This document shows, piece by piece, positions 8,353 to 16,983 of a stretch of 64,000 nt of DNA. The translations under genes and the position numbers were made by a program. This DNA comes from Pseudomonas fluorescens (GTDB taxonomy: Bacteria; Pseudomonadota; Gammaproteobacteria; Pseudomonadales; Pseudomonadaceae). The notes beneath the pieces were generated by a model, which was not told where the DNA came from, did no database searches, and saw only the letters and a list, made by a program, of their open reading frames with translations. Each line of letters begins with the position of its first letter. Position 1 is the first letter of the stretch. The stretch spans positions 1,798,001 to 1,862,000 of the forward strand of contig NZ_CABVIR010000001.1 in the NCBI RefSeq assembly GCF_902498065.1. The letters are read 5' to 3'.

Positions 8353-8904
8353 ATGCTGCCATACATCATCGCTGGTGCGGCAAGTGTCATCGGATATGCG
8401 GGATACAAGCTCGGCCGAGAATGCTCGCTTTGTAACAAGCGCATGAAATGGACACATAACTGCATAAATTGCAAAAAAGTTTTATGCAGTGCTTGCGGAA
8501 CTTCAATGCCGAAAATATTTCGTGATCAAACAACATTGAGGTCTGCCGGATTTACCTGTTCTACCTCCTGCACGCTTGCCGTACGACAGCGAGACCATGA
8601 GCTTACCGAGGCACACGACGCTAAGGTTGAACGTCAAAGGAAAAGACTATCTAGGATTTCTCAAGTTCGGCTGGTAAGTATAAATTATGGCGGCCCACAA
8701 AAAACAACATCCGGTGAAGAGTTAGAAACTGAATGGCATGACGACAAGCAGGCAGCTGAGAATTCAGCTCGCGTGATGGCCGTGGATGTCTATGACACTG
8801 ACACTGTATGGTTTGTAAAAACAATCTTTAAAACATGTGAAAGTTCAGGTCCAAAAGGAGGAACATATCGTTATCGCCGGTGGAAAGTCACAGGAGTAGT
8901 GTAA
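8353..8904 (+). CDS. Membrane-anchored zinc-ribbon protein (lysogenic accessory gene)
   Basis: 183 residues from ATG 8353 (GGAGG at 8343-8347). Residues about 1-22 form one transmembrane or signal-anchor segment (MLPYIIAGAASVIGYAGYKLG). Next come paired cysteines, C-x2-C, C-x2-C, C-x2-C and a later C-x4-C (CSLCNKR, CINCKKVLCSACG, CSTSC), likely to bind one or two zincs. A charged helix and a beta-rich C-terminus (TVWFVKTIFKTCESS...YRYRRWKVTGVV) follow. Base composition is AT-richer than the late genes. Its position next to attL and its own orientation mark it as a probable moron. Function unknown. Confidence 0.6.
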   Translation: MLPYIIAGAASVIGYAGYKLGRECSLCNKRMKWTHNCINCKKVLCSACGTSMPKIFRDQTTLRSAGFTCSTSCTLAVRQRDHELTEAHDAKVERQRKRLSRISQVRLVSINYGGPQKTTSGEELETEWHDDKQAAENSARVMAVDVYDTDTVWFVKTIFKTCESSGPKGGTYRYRRWKVTGVV

Positions 8905-8931
8905 TCGCTGGCACAACTCAGTTCCTTTCCC

Positions 8932-9471
8932 TCATCGGCGAGATATTTCTAGCACGTACGCCTGACAAGCAGCCAAAGCGATCAGTCCTTGGTCACCTGC
9001 GTCGGTGATTCCAATAATTCGTTGAGCATGCGCTGGGTCAAGTCGGGCACGCGCTCCTCCATGAACCACGCCGCCGGCGCCGGTACCGGCAGGCACTGAA
9101 CAGCCACCGGCTGGATCCGTGGCGTCGAGTAGGACTGACAGCCGCAGATCAGAAGTGGCAAGGCGATCAGACAGGCGTTGCTGAGTTTTCTGTGCATCGG
9201 CTAACTCTCGGTAATGGGTTTCATCGTTGACCTTCACGCGCAGCTCCAGGGCGGCGCGCTTGGCTTGTTCGGCGGTCAGGGTGGCCAGCATCGCGTCGAC
9301 GCGGGCCGTGGCCTGATCGGCGGACTGGCGGGCCTGCTCGGCCAGCGCCTCGCCATAACGCCAGTCTTGCAGCGTCCAGGCTCCCGCCGCGGAGCCGGCC
9401 GCGATCGCCAGCAGTACAAGGGCGATCGCCCAGGCGCGCAGCGCTGGCGGAATCAGATCGAGGGCAGACAT
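8932..9471 (-). CDS. i-spanin (Rz-like)
   Basis: 179 residues from MSALDLIPPALRAW; the longer upstream frame is a shadow of the endolysin gene. One N-terminal transmembrane helix (ALVLLAIAAGSAAGAW) is followed by a long periplasmic coiled coil (EALAEQARQSADQATARVDAMLATLTAEQAKRAALELRVKVNDETHYRELADAQ), the signal-anchor architecture of Rz. The o-spanin is embedded in another frame, as in lambda. It forms the envelope-spanning complex that fuses inner and outer membranes at the end of lysis. Its start overlaps the endolysin stop by 19 bases. Confidence 0.88.
   Translation of the reverse strand: MSALDLIPPALRAWAIALVLLAIAAGSAAGAWTLQDWRYGEALAEQARQSADQATARVDAMLATLTAEQAKRAALELRVKVNDETHYRELADAQKTQQRLSDRLATSDLRLSVLLDATDPAGGCSVPAGTGAGGVVHGGARARLDPAHAQRIIGITDAGDQGLIALAACQAYVLEISRR
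8982..9197 (-). CDS. o-spanin lipoprotein (Rz1-like), embedded in Rz
   Basis: 71 residues, out of frame and wholly within the Rz gene. Signal peptide MHRKLSNACLIALPLLICGC ends in a lipobox LICGC; the mature protein is short and Pro-rich (PVAVQCLPVPAPAAW), as expected for Rz1 outer-membrane lipoproteins. Nested gene organisation is the main support. Confidence 0.88.
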   Translation of the reverse strand: MHRKLSNACLIALPLLICGCQSYSTPRIQPVAVQCLPVPAPAAWFMEERVPDLTQRMLNELLESPTQVTKD

Positions 9472-10112
9472 AGCACCTCCTTGGCCACCGCCCACAGGGC
9501 GCGGCGATCGGCCTCGCCGTTGTGGCCGCCATTGATCACGCGGGTAATACGATCGAACAGCCCGGCGTCGGCCAGCTCGTTCAACCCACGATCCCACCAG
9601 AACCACGCGGCCGACAACGCCGCGAACTCCGGTTGCTCCAGCAGCTCGGGCTGCTCCACCAGGGGCAAACCCAACGCTTGGCCACACAGCCGGTACATGT
9701 CGCGGCCGGTGATACCGACCGCGCCCCGGGCACGGTAACGGTAGCCATCGCCCGAGGCCTCGGGGCCGTTGCCCATGCGATCGGCATAGACGCGGTTGGC
9801 CAGCTTCTGCGAGTTGCGCAAGTAGGCCTTGGCGTCCTCGATCTCCGTAGCGTCGACCCGGCCGTTGCGATTGAGGTCAAAGCCGTACTTGAAGAGCTGC
9901 GCGACGCGCTCGGCGTCCTTGTAGTACAGGCTTTCCGACAGCTTGGTCAGGTGGCCGGACTCATGCCCGACCTGGGCGAGAAACGCCGCCTGCCGCACCG
10001 GCGAACCGATGTCAAAGCGCGCCATAGCCCGATTGAGGGCAGGCACAAAAACGCCCGCGACAGGGCGGGCGTTGGGCAAGATCCGCAGCAACTGCGGTTG
10101 AGTGAGAGGCAT
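9453..10112 (-). CDS. Endolysin, glycoside hydrolase family 19 chitinase-like
   Basis: 219 residues from ATG 10112. The motif FLAQVGHESGHLTKLSESLYY (about residues 38-58) carries the GH19 catalytic Glu; GDGYRYRARGAVGITGRDMY and the C-terminal FDRITRVINGGHNGEADR are typical of phage GH19 lysozyme-like enzymes. It cleaves peptidoglycan. No signal sequence is present, so it depends on a holin; the candidate holin is 20 kb away at the start of the late operon. Confidence 0.9.
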   Translation of the reverse strand: MPLTQPQLLRILPNARPVAGVFVPALNRAMARFDIGSPVRQAAFLAQVGHESGHLTKLSESLYYKDAERVAQLFKYGFDLNRNGRVDATEIEDAKAYLRNSQKLANRVYADRMGNGPEASGDGYRYRARGAVGITGRDMYRLCGQALGLPLVEQPELLEQPEFAALSAAWFWWDRGLNELADAGLFDRITRVINGGHNGEADRRALWAVAKEVLCLPSI

Positions 10113-10126
10113 ACAAACTCCAGGCA

Positions 10127-10150
10127 TAAAAAAACCGCACTCGGCGGGTT
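10127..10150 (-). terminator. Terminator-like hairpin between gpD and endolysin
   Basis: On the minus strand AACCCGCCGAGTGCGGTTTTTTT forms a stem with a seven-T tail directly ahead of the endolysin. In an actively read-through late operon this would need antitermination. Confidence 0.7.
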
Positions 10151-10168
10151 AATGGGGACGCGATAGCG

Positions 10169-11215
10169 CTAGGCGAGACTGACGACCTTGACCGGCTTCA
10201 CCTCCTTTTTCTTCTTGCCCTTGGCTTTGGCTTTGCCCTTGTTGCCGCCGTTGCATTCGACCGTGGTCGACCAGCCCGCCTGGGTGTAAACCTGCTCGAC
10301 GGAGTCGGCCAGATACTCGCCATCGAGCCCGACCTTAAAGCCCTGGGCAATAATCGGCCGCTCGGCAAACAGATCCGTCCGGCCTTCCATTTCGAAACGA
10401 ACCCCGGCGCTGGAGCGATTGAACGCCGCCAAGCGCGCCTTGGCCGCCGACTCGGCGGCGGTCTTGTTCGGGTGAATGTGCCGATCGGTGTGCACCGAGG
10501 GTAAGCCCGCCGGCGCGTCGTCGTTGTCCAGAGACACCACCGCGAGCTTGCCGCCCTTCTTGTCTTGGTGTTTGGTGGCCACCTTGCCGTGCGTGTTGCG
10601 ATCGCCCAGGCGAAACTGCCAGCGGCTCACGTCCTTGCGCGTGATCGTGATCGCGCCGAAGGCCTTGCCGCTCGCGCTTTGGCCACCTTGACGCGGCATC
10701 ACCAACAGCTTGCCGTCCGCGACCTTGGCCGTGCAGTCGTACTGCTTAGCCAGGCGCGTGATGAAATTGAAATCGGATTCGCTGAGCTGGTCCGCCCGGG
10801 CGACTTTTGTCGTCACCGGGCACACCGGTTTCCAGCCGTTACGCGCGGCGATATCGGCGACGATTTTCGACAGCGGCACGTTTTCCCAGCTCCCGCTGCG
10901 AATGGTCTTGCCGCTGCCGCGCATGTCGCTGGCCTTGCCCTTGATGGAAATCGTATCCGGCGGCCCCGATACCGTGACCTCGTCGACCACGTAGCGACCC
11001 AAGCGGGCCAAGGACGTCTCGGCATAGCCCAGGTAGATCTCGATCCCGGCGCCGCGCCGGGGCAGCGTTACCAGCCCGTCACGGTCATCAATGCGCAACT
11101 CGAACTCGTCGGAATCCATCCCGGGCTTGTCCGTGGTGCTGAGCTGGATCAGCCGATCATTGATCAGGCCGGTGATGTCGGCCCCATCGGCGACGATGCG
11201 AAACATTGGGGTCAT
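10169..11215 (-). CDS. Phage late control protein D (gpD-like, baseplate hub)
   Basis: 348 residues. The N-terminus MTPMFRIVADGADITGLINDRLIQLSTTDKPGMDSDEFELRIDDRD is the standard opening of the gpD/VgrG gp27-like hub fold. The central WENVPLSKIVADIAARNGWKP and DFNFITRLAKQYDCTAKVADGKLLV segments are also typical. The Lys-rich C-terminus (KGKAKAKGKKKKEV) is a common tail. It forms the trimeric baseplate hub to which the spike (V) attaches. Confidence 0.92.
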   Translation of the reverse strand: MTPMFRIVADGADITGLINDRLIQLSTTDKPGMDSDEFELRIDDRDGLVTLPRRGAGIEIYLGYAETSLARLGRYVVDEVTVSGPPDTISIKGKASDMRGSGKTIRSGSWENVPLSKIVADIAARNGWKPVCPVTTKVARADQLSESDFNFITRLAKQYDCTAKVADGKLLVMPRQGGQSASGKAFGAITITRKDVSRWQFRLGDRNTHGKVATKHQDKKGGKLAVVSLDNDDAPAGLPSVHTDRHIHPNKTAAESAAKARLAAFNRSSAGVRFEMEGRTDLFAERPIIAQGFKVGLDGEYLADSVEQVYTQAGWSTTVECNGGNKGKAKAKGKKKKEVKPVKVVSLA

Positions 11216-11227
11216 GGCGTGCGTCCA

Positions 11228-11252
11228 AAAGAAAACCCGCTCAAGGCGGGTT
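11228..11252 (-). terminator. Terminator-like hairpin between tail genes X and D
   Basis: Minus strand AAACCCGCCTTGAGCGGGTTTTC followed by TTTT: strong stem and T-rich tail in the 98-bp gap between X and D. A GTTACGCGTAAC palindrome (11269-11280) precedes it in the reading direction. Confidence 0.7.
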
Positions 11253-11313
11253 TGGGGGGAAAGGGCTCGTTACGCGTAACGCGATCGGCCGCCGGCGGCG
11301 ACTCCGGACGGAA

Positions 11314-11514
11314 TCAATCCCAGAGGGTGACTTCTTCAGTGACCGGGCTCGGCAGATCCGGCAGGACGATAATCAAGCCGGTGCGAAACGGTTGTTCTTC
11401 GTCGGCCAACCCCTGATTGGCATCAAGGACCGCCTCGACACTGCCGTTCAGGTGGCCGTAGTAGTTATGGCAAATGGTGTCCAACAGATCCCCGTCAGAC
11501 GTTCTGCATGTCAT
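11314..11514 (-). CDS. Tail protein X (gpX-like, LysM-type)
   Basis: 66 residues from ATG 11514 (MTCRTSDGDLLDTICHNYYGH), overlapping the end of gene U. The pattern DGDLLDTIC...G...VEAVLDANQGLAD...LPSGxxIxLP matches P2 gpX, a LysM-like domain found at the baseplate hub. Length is standard (about 67). Confidence 0.88.
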   Translation of the reverse strand: MTCRTSDGDLLDTICHNYYGHLNGSVEAVLDANQGLADEEQPFRTGLIIVLPDLPSPVTEEVTLWD

Positions 11515-12340
11515 CGCCATAGCGCACGAACTCCAGGGTGAACTCTTGTTTGCGCGGGATGCCACCTTGCATCAGCGCGCTTTGATCTTCGTCGACGCTC
11601 TTCAGGCACCAGGTGCCCAGCACGTCGCCATAGCCGGTGGTCAGTGTCAGCGGTTGCAGCCGGCCGCCGATCGAGCGCAGCGTGTCGAGTTGCTTCAGCC
11701 CGCCCTTGAACCCGGGGAAAATCTTGCCCTTGAGGGTGATTTTCTCGTCACCGATGCCCACCCCCTGCTGCGCCGGCCGGCGCGACAGGCGCTCCTGCGA
11801 GGCCCAGCGGAATTCGGTCGAGCGACGCAGCGAGTCAAAGGCCGCCGTGTCGAGGTTGAAGTAATACGGCTGCGCCTTCGGATCGAGCGGCTGAAGAATC
11901 AGCAGGTGCGGGAACGGCTTCACCGCCTCCGGTGCCGGCGTGCCATCGGTGGCCAACGCGCCGGTGGGCACGACGTTGGCCAGCGACGGACTGACCTTGC
12001 CGGCGATCTTGTTGATTGCCGTTGCCGCCTTGCCCGCTTGTTCCTTCAGCGTACCCACGCGCTCGTCCATCCCCGACAGCGCGCGACTGGCCTTGTTGTA
12101 GGTGGCCACCACTTGCCCGACCTTGGCCTGAGCCGCCTGCACCCCGCGCATGACGCGCTGAAGTTTGGCCCCCATCGTGGGCCCGACAAAGGGCAGATCC
12201 TCCAGCTCGGACGCGGCACCGGTGATTTCGCCGATCGCGCCATTCATTGGCCCCAGCATGCCGTCCAGGCTGCGCCGCCCGGTTTCCCCGGCCGAGGCGA
12301 GGTATTTCAGCCCCGACTGTAATTGGCCCAACGCTTCCAT
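11495..12340 (-). CDS. Tail protein U (gpU-like) with N-terminal extension
   Basis: 281 residues. The C-terminal half (from about residue 140: PFPHLLILQPLDPKAQPYYFNLDTAAFDSLRRSTEFRWASQERLSRRPAQQGVGIGDEKITLKGKIFP) is gpU, the tail terminator/completion protein. P2 gpU is only about 160 residues, so the first about 130 residues, helical and rich in Ala/Gly, are an extra domain resembling tape-measure helix repeats. Between the tape measure and X, as in P2. Confidence 0.85.
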   Translation of the reverse strand: MEALGQLQSGLKYLASAGETGRRSLDGMLGPMNGAIGEITGAASELEDLPFVGPTMGAKLQRVMRGVQAAQAKVGQVVATYNKASRALSGMDERVGTLKEQAGKAATAINKIAGKVSPSLANVVPTGALATDGTPAPEAVKPFPHLLILQPLDPKAQPYYFNLDTAAFDSLRRSTEFRWASQERLSRRPAQQGVGIGDEKITLKGKIFPGFKGGLKQLDTLRSIGGRLQPLTLTTGYGDVLGTWCLKSVDEDQSALMQGGIPRKQEFTLEFVRYGDDMQNV

Positions 12341-12352
12341 ATGCCCTCCTGA

Positions 12353-14809
12353 TTAAACGTGTGGTGCGTCGTAGAGCTGGGTACTACCCACTTTGCCGGC
12401 CATGTCGCGATAGTGCTGATCGAGCAACGGTTTGAGCTGGTTATAGAGCGTCGCCGCGTCCTTCACGTCGCCTTGGACCGTCAGCGTAAACGGCGCCTGA
12501 ATGTCCACCTTGGTGTCGACCTTGACCCCTTCGCTTTTGGCCGGGGCCGGTGGCGCGAGTTTCGCCGCGGCGGCGTCATCACTGGCGCTCGGCATCATCA
12601 TGGCCCGCGCGGCGTCCCCGGGCTTCGGCGCCATCAGCAGCGCGCCGGTGCCTTGCCCCGAAGGCTTGGCAAACGACTGGCCAAGGTTGGCCATCACCGG
12701 CGGGATGTCCTTGCCGGCATTGGCCATCATCAACGGCCCCGCCGCGGGCATACGCTTTAGAGCGTCGTCGCTGCCAAACATCGACTTGCCGAGGTAGCCG
12801 CCCAGGGCGTCGCCGCCCATGCTGCCGATAACACCGCCGATCAGCCCACCAAGCGCAGTACCGACCACCGGCAGCAATAGCGTGCCCAACGCGGCGCCGG
12901 CCGCAGCACCTCCCAGCGTACCGGCCAGACCGCCCGCGGCCGCGCCGTAGCCTTCGGCCTTTTCGTCCCGAGTTTCGGCGTTCTGATAGGTGTCGTAGGC
13001 TTTAAACCCCGCATCCACCACCGCCACCACGGCCGCGCCTTTCACCACGGACCCGATACCGCCGCCCACCCCGCCACGACCACCGCCCTTGCCGCCTTTG
13101 CCACTTTTCTTGGGCTTGCCATCGGCATCGAGGTCGCCCGCATCCAGACCGCCACCCAAGCCGCCCATGTTGGTGACGATCACCTTTTGCGGAATGTTCG
13201 GATTGCCCATCAGCGAACCGCGGCCAATGTTCATCAGGCCTTTGGCCATCTTGACGTGGGCCATCACCGCACCGAAGGCAATCACCGCCGCCACGGCCGC
13301 ACCGATGCCAGTCACCACCTTGGGCGATTCGTCCGACAGCTTGCTCAGCTCCTGGGTGACGTAGGTCAGCCCGTCCGCCACGGTATCCGTGACCGGTCGG
13401 AACGCGTCGCCGATCGCACGCATGGCGTCATCGCTGGCCTGAGCCATTTCCGACCACTTCTGCGCCGACGACTGCCGGCGCTCCTCCAGGTTCTTGTCCA
13501 GAATCCCGGTGGCACTGGCCGACTCCGATTTCAGCTTGGCGTACAGCTCCTTGTTCTGCATGAACGCAGTCAACGCGCCCTTGACCTGCATGTCGGCGAA
13601 CAGGTCGCCGGTGCGCAAGGCGCTCTCCAGGGACGCGATCATGGCCTGGGCTTTGGCCGGGTCCGTCTCTTTGCTGATCTTGGCCGTGGCCTCGGCCATC
13701 GCCGCGGCTTTCTTCGGATCGGTCGCGGCAATGTATTTTTGGGCCAGCTCAAAGCTGGATTCCAAGGTGGATTTGCCGTTTTGCAGACCGGTATTCATCG
13801 AGCCCTGATAGTCGATCCCGGCCTTTTTGTAGGCCTCGACCGTATCGCCCGAACCGATCTTTTCCATCCAGTTCTTGAGGTTGTTGGCCGCTTCGTCCGC
13901 GCCGCCGGCGGTCTTCATTTGCACCTGAAGCATGGCGCCCAGTTGCGTCACCGAATCCATGCCGGTGATGCCCAGCTTGCCCATGCCCGCCAACAACTCA
14001 GGGAACCAACGGGCCATGTCGGCCGCCTCGAAACTGCCGGCCTGACCTTGGTAGGCGATCGCCTCCAGGGCTTTTTGCATCTCGGCCGGGTCGGTGATCT
14101 TGGCGTTCTGCCCCAGGGCGTTGATCATGCGCGCGGTTTCGCCGCCGTCCGAGCCTTGGCCAATGGCAAACTTGGCCGCGGTTGGGGCGTACTTCAGCGC
14201 CTTGTCCAGCTCCATGCCGGCGCCCACCAGGGCGTTGACCACCTCGGCCACCTGATTGCGTGCCATGCCGGTATCGCGCGACGTGTCGATGATCTTTCTC
14301 GACATTTCGCCCTCTTCGGGCTTGTTGGCAATATTCGACTTGATCGCAATGTCACGAATGATCGCGCCATAGTCGGCGCTGATTTTGGTCGGGATGGCCA
14401 TCGCCGCCGTAGCGGCCACCGCCTGCCCCACGCTGCTTTTGAGTTTCTGTTTGCCTTCGTCAAGTTGCTGGTGACCCTTGGCCTTTAACTCGGCTTTGGC
14501 CGCGGCCTGCCCCATGGCGCTATAGGCCTTGGTCAGATTGCGAACCTCGACCCCTTGTTTCTTCAGACTGCTGAGACTGCTTTCGAGCTGCCGTTGCAAC
14601 GCCGAGGCGTTTTTGTCGCCGGCCATGTGCGCCTTGCGCCATTCATCGCGCAACCGCATGGTGTCGCCAATGGTCTTTTCCAGCACCCGGGCTTTTTTGC
14701 CCTCGGCTTCCAGGCGTTTGATGCGACTGGTGACGTCCTTGAACGCCGAGCCCACGGTGGAGCTGACCGCCCCGCCAATGACCAGTCCGAGCGCGAGTTT
14801 GTTCGCCAT
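12353..14809 (-). CDS. Phage tail tape measure protein
   Basis: 818 residues. N-terminal coiled coil (residues about 1-130), then the TP901-type tape-measure core with DYGAIIRDIAIKSNIANKPEEGEMSRKIIDTSRDTGMARNQVAEVVNALVGAGMELDKALKYAPTAAKFAIGQG-like repeats, a transmembrane stretch (VVTGIGAAVAAVIAFGAVMAHV) and a Gly/Ala-rich hydrophobic region with many GGLxG turns (about residues 580-680). It sets tail length and is ejected with the DNA. Lies after E/E', the conserved order. Confidence 0.93.
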   Translation of the reverse strand: MANKLALGLVIGGAVSSTVGSAFKDVTSRIKRLEAEGKKARVLEKTIGDTMRLRDEWRKAHMAGDKNASALQRQLESSLSSLKKQGVEVRNLTKAYSAMGQAAAKAELKAKGHQQLDEGKQKLKSSVGQAVAATAAMAIPTKISADYGAIIRDIAIKSNIANKPEEGEMSRKIIDTSRDTGMARNQVAEVVNALVGAGMELDKALKYAPTAAKFAIGQGSDGGETARMINALGQNAKITDPAEMQKALEAIAYQGQAGSFEAADMARWFPELLAGMGKLGITGMDSVTQLGAMLQVQMKTAGGADEAANNLKNWMEKIGSGDTVEAYKKAGIDYQGSMNTGLQNGKSTLESSFELAQKYIAATDPKKAAAMAEATAKISKETDPAKAQAMIASLESALRTGDLFADMQVKGALTAFMQNKELYAKLKSESASATGILDKNLEERRQSSAQKWSEMAQASDDAMRAIGDAFRPVTDTVADGLTYVTQELSKLSDESPKVVTGIGAAVAAVIAFGAVMAHVKMAKGLMNIGRGSLMGNPNIPQKVIVTNMGGLGGGLDAGDLDADGKPKKSGKGGKGGGRGGVGGGIGSVVKGAAVVAVVDAGFKAYDTYQNAETRDEKAEGYGAAAGGLAGTLGGAAAGAALGTLLLPVVGTALGGLIGGVIGSMGGDALGGYLGKSMFGSDDALKRMPAAGPLMMANAGKDIPPVMANLGQSFAKPSGQGTGALLMAPKPGDAARAMMMPSASDDAAAAKLAPPAPAKSEGVKVDTKVDIQAPFTLTVQGDVKDAATLYNQLKPLLDQHYRDMAGKVGSTQLYDAPHV

Positions 14810-14845
14810 GTGCGTGCCCTATACGTCGGGTCAATCAAAGGCGGC

Positions 14846-14983
14846 TCAATCCGTGAGCCACCACACCATTTCCGAAAAAGGCATGGCCTTGATCTCGGCC
14901 GCCGAGAAACTGGTCTCTTTGGCCAAGCGCCGGGCCAGTGCCTTAAGCGTGTGTGCGTTACAGCTCGTCTTCTTCGACCAGGC
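14846..14983 (-). CDS. E' extension of tail chaperone (frameshift product)
   Basis: Between gene E and the tape measure, a reading frame without its own good start encodes ...LKALARRLAKETSFSAAEIKAMPF then SEMVWWLTD. The pattern WPPSEI-like / MPFSEMVWWL resembles P2-type E' (GpE family). It overlaps the end of E and lies in the +1 (equivalently -2) frame. A candidate +1 slip is TAT TTT C at 14990-14984, where tRNA-Phe can move from UUU to UUC. Expression as an E-E' fusion is known in this tail class; the shift direction here is inferred. Confidence 0.6.
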   Translation of the reverse strand, partial: AWSKKTSCNAHTLKALARRLAKETSFSAAEIKAMPFSEMVWWLTD

Positions 14984-15275
14984 GAAAATAGCCCGCCTGC
15001 AGGCGGTTGTAGTCCTTGATTTTCATGGTCGACAGGTCCGCGTCAGTGGCCATGATCAAGCTGCAAAACAGGTTCTTTTCCATCTTGTCCATGGCGCCAC
15101 CACCGGCCACCGTAGCGGCCTCCATGTCTTTCACGCTGGGCGCGCGCATGGTGACCTTGTCGACGAGGACGCCACTGATATTGGCCTTGTAGGCCAGTGT
15201 TACGGTCACGCCGTCCTCGGTCAGTTCCAGCCACTTCGGCAACGGCTTAGTCAGACTTACTTGTGTCATGTTCAA
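14958..15275 (-). CDS. Tail assembly protein E (gpE-like chaperone)
   Basis: 105 residues: MNMTQVSLTKPLPKWLELTEDGVTVTL... ending in KIKDYNRLQAGYFRLVEEDEL. This is the phage tail assembly chaperone (P2 gpE / Mu gp41) family, acting on the tape measure before tube polymerisation. Size and place between the tube and tape-measure genes agree. It may continue by ribosomal frameshift into the downstream E' frame. Confidence 0.9.
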   Translation of the reverse strand: MNMTQVSLTKPLPKWLELTEDGVTVTLAYKANISGVLVDKVTMRAPSVKDMEAATVAGGGAMDKMEKNLFCSLIMATDADLSTMKIKDYNRLQAGYFRLVEEDEL

Positions 15276-15281
15276 ATGTCC

Positions 15282-15785
15282 TTAAAGGCCCAGGGCCGAG
15301 CGTTCAGCCGCCAGTTGATCGACACCGTCGACCACCTGAATCATGTTGAGGGGATCGATCTCGTATATCACGCGACCGTCGATTTCGAGCTTGTAGTAAA
15401 CGAGCTTCAGCGCGTGCTTGATCTCGGCCGGATCGGAGGGCTTCCAGTCGCCCATGTCGACCTCTTTGATGCCACCGCGCATGGTCACCACCACCGGCGT
15501 GACCACACCCTTCAAACCCCTGTAGGCCGCACGAAACACCACGTTGCACGCGGTCTGATCGGCCAGCCCGAAATACTTCAGCGACTCGCGACGAATGCCG
15601 TTGGTGGTAAACGCCGCCTCCAGCTTGTCGAGGCCGGTGGCCAGCTCGATCGGCGCCGACATACCGCCGCCCTGATAGTCGGCGACCTTTTGCGTCAGCT
15701 TCGGCAGGGTCAAGGTCGGCACGTCGCCGGCGAAACTCACGCCGTCAACAAACGCGGCGCAGTTGGTGAGAACTTGAGGAATCAT
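15282..15785 (-). CDS. Major tail tube protein (FII-like)
   Basis: 167 residues. MIPQVLTNCAAFVDGVSFAGDVPTLTLPKLTQKVADYQGGGMSAPIELATGLDKLEA is the P2 FII signature, with the C-terminal IDPLNMIQVVDGVDQLAAERSALGL also conserved. It polymerises to form the inner tube of the contractile tail. Directly downstream of the sheath gene. Confidence 0.95.
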   Translation of the reverse strand: MIPQVLTNCAAFVDGVSFAGDVPTLTLPKLTQKVADYQGGGMSAPIELATGLDKLEAAFTTNGIRRESLKYFGLADQTACNVVFRAAYRGLKGVVTPVVVTMRGGIKEVDMGDWKPSDPAEIKHALKLVYYKLEIDGRVIYEIDPLNMIQVVDGVDQLAAERSALGL

Positions 15786-15797
15786 TGAGCGGCCCCC

Positions 15798-16964
15798 TTA
15801 GGCGGTTTCAAGAACTTCGGTCAGCCATTCGTTGGTGACTTCAATGAGGAAATTCGGGTTTTCGGCCGGCGGCACGTCGGTGAAACGGATGCGCCAGAAA
15901 ATTTTGCCCTGCTCGATCTGGCTGGCCGTGTTCCGCTCCTTGTCCGCGTAGACTTCGAAGTTGATGATCGCGCCGGCGTTCTTCTGATCGCGCATGAATG
16001 CCTGAAGGCCTTCGGTCACGTCCTGCACGTAGGTCTTAGTGATCGAGCGGTCAACCGCCCACTTGTGCCCCGCCTGAATCGCATCCATGAGGATGTCGCA
16101 GGTGCGCACGCGGGTGACGAATGCCCACTTCGGATCGCTGGACAGCGTCCGGTTGCCCCACAAGCGATAACCGCCATCACGAATGATCGTGGCGATGTTG
16201 GCGTTGTTCAGCAGGTTGGCCCGGCAGGTTTCGTCACCGTCCAAATACTCAATCGGCCGGGTGGTGCCGGTGATGCCGACAAACTCCTTGTTCGACGGCG
16301 ATGCCCAATAGCCGTAGTTGGCATCGGTCCAGGCAAACAGCCCCGCCGTCCACGCCGAGCCCGGCGCGTCGATCGTCGCACCGGCGATCGTGTCCCAGTA
16401 CTTTACGCCGGGATCAACCATGTACAGGCGCTTGCTGCCGAACTCCAGGGCGTAGGCCATGGCCGCCTCATCGGTGGTGTTCGGACCGTCGAGGATGGCG
16501 ATCGCGCGCAATTTACCGGCCAGGGCATCCATGGCGGTGGCCACCGCTTGCGTGGCGGAATGCTTCGGCGCGATCAGCAGTTTCGGCTGGGCGTTGTGCT
16601 TGCTTTTGCCGTCCAGCAGCGCTTGCAGACCGGTACGCTGCCCCGAGGCCAGCACGCCACCGATAATGGCCGAGGTTTGCAGCGCGGCGTCTTCTAGCTT
16701 CGGCACGCCAATGGCGACGATCACCGCTTTGGCGCGCACGTAAATGGCCTGGCACGCTTTGGTAATCGCCGAATCCGCCCCGAACGCCGCAATGGCTTCA
16801 CGCTCGGTCGTGATCAGTTTCAGCTCGCCGGCCAGCGCGTTGCCGCCGCCCAGAATACCCGGGGTGAAGGTGTCGCACAGACCGATGATCGACGACGACG
16901 GCAGCGAAATCGTCCGCGCGCCGGTGTCGATCAGCGAGGTGGTGACGCCGTGATAGAAACTCAT
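15798..16964 (-). CDS. Tail sheath protein (FI-like)
   Basis: 388 residues from ATG 16964 (MSFYHGVTTSLIDTGARTISLPSSSIIGL). The C-terminal DILMDAIQAGHKWAVDRSITKTYVQDVTEGLQAFMRDQKNAGAIINFEVYADKERNTASQIEQGKIFWRIRFTDVPPAENPNF is the conserved sheath core that interlocks with neighbours. It forms the contractile outer sheath. Intact length compared with P2 FI (396). Confidence 0.96.
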   Translation of the reverse strand: MSFYHGVTTSLIDTGARTISLPSSSIIGLCDTFTPGILGGGNALAGELKLITTEREAIAAFGADSAITKACQAIYVRAKAVIVAIGVPKLEDAALQTSAIIGGVLASGQRTGLQALLDGKSKHNAQPKLLIAPKHSATQAVATAMDALAGKLRAIAILDGPNTTDEAAMAYALEFGSKRLYMVDPGVKYWDTIAGATIDAPGSAWTAGLFAWTDANYGYWASPSNKEFVGITGTTRPIEYLDGDETCRANLLNNANIATIIRDGGYRLWGNRTLSSDPKWAFVTRVRTCDILMDAIQAGHKWAVDRSITKTYVQDVTEGLQAFMRDQKNAGAIINFEVYADKERNTASQIEQGKIFWRIRFTDVPPAENPNFLIEVTNEWLTEVLETA

Positions 16965-16983
16965 AGGGCTCAATCTCCAGAAA

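Noticed and set aside
8100..8435. 111-residue frame near attL
   Set aside because: Overlaps the zinc-ribbon gene, no Shine-Dalgarno, no recognisable pattern.
13187..14488. 433-residue plus-strand open frame
   Set aside because: Shadow of the tape measure gene in high-GC DNA.
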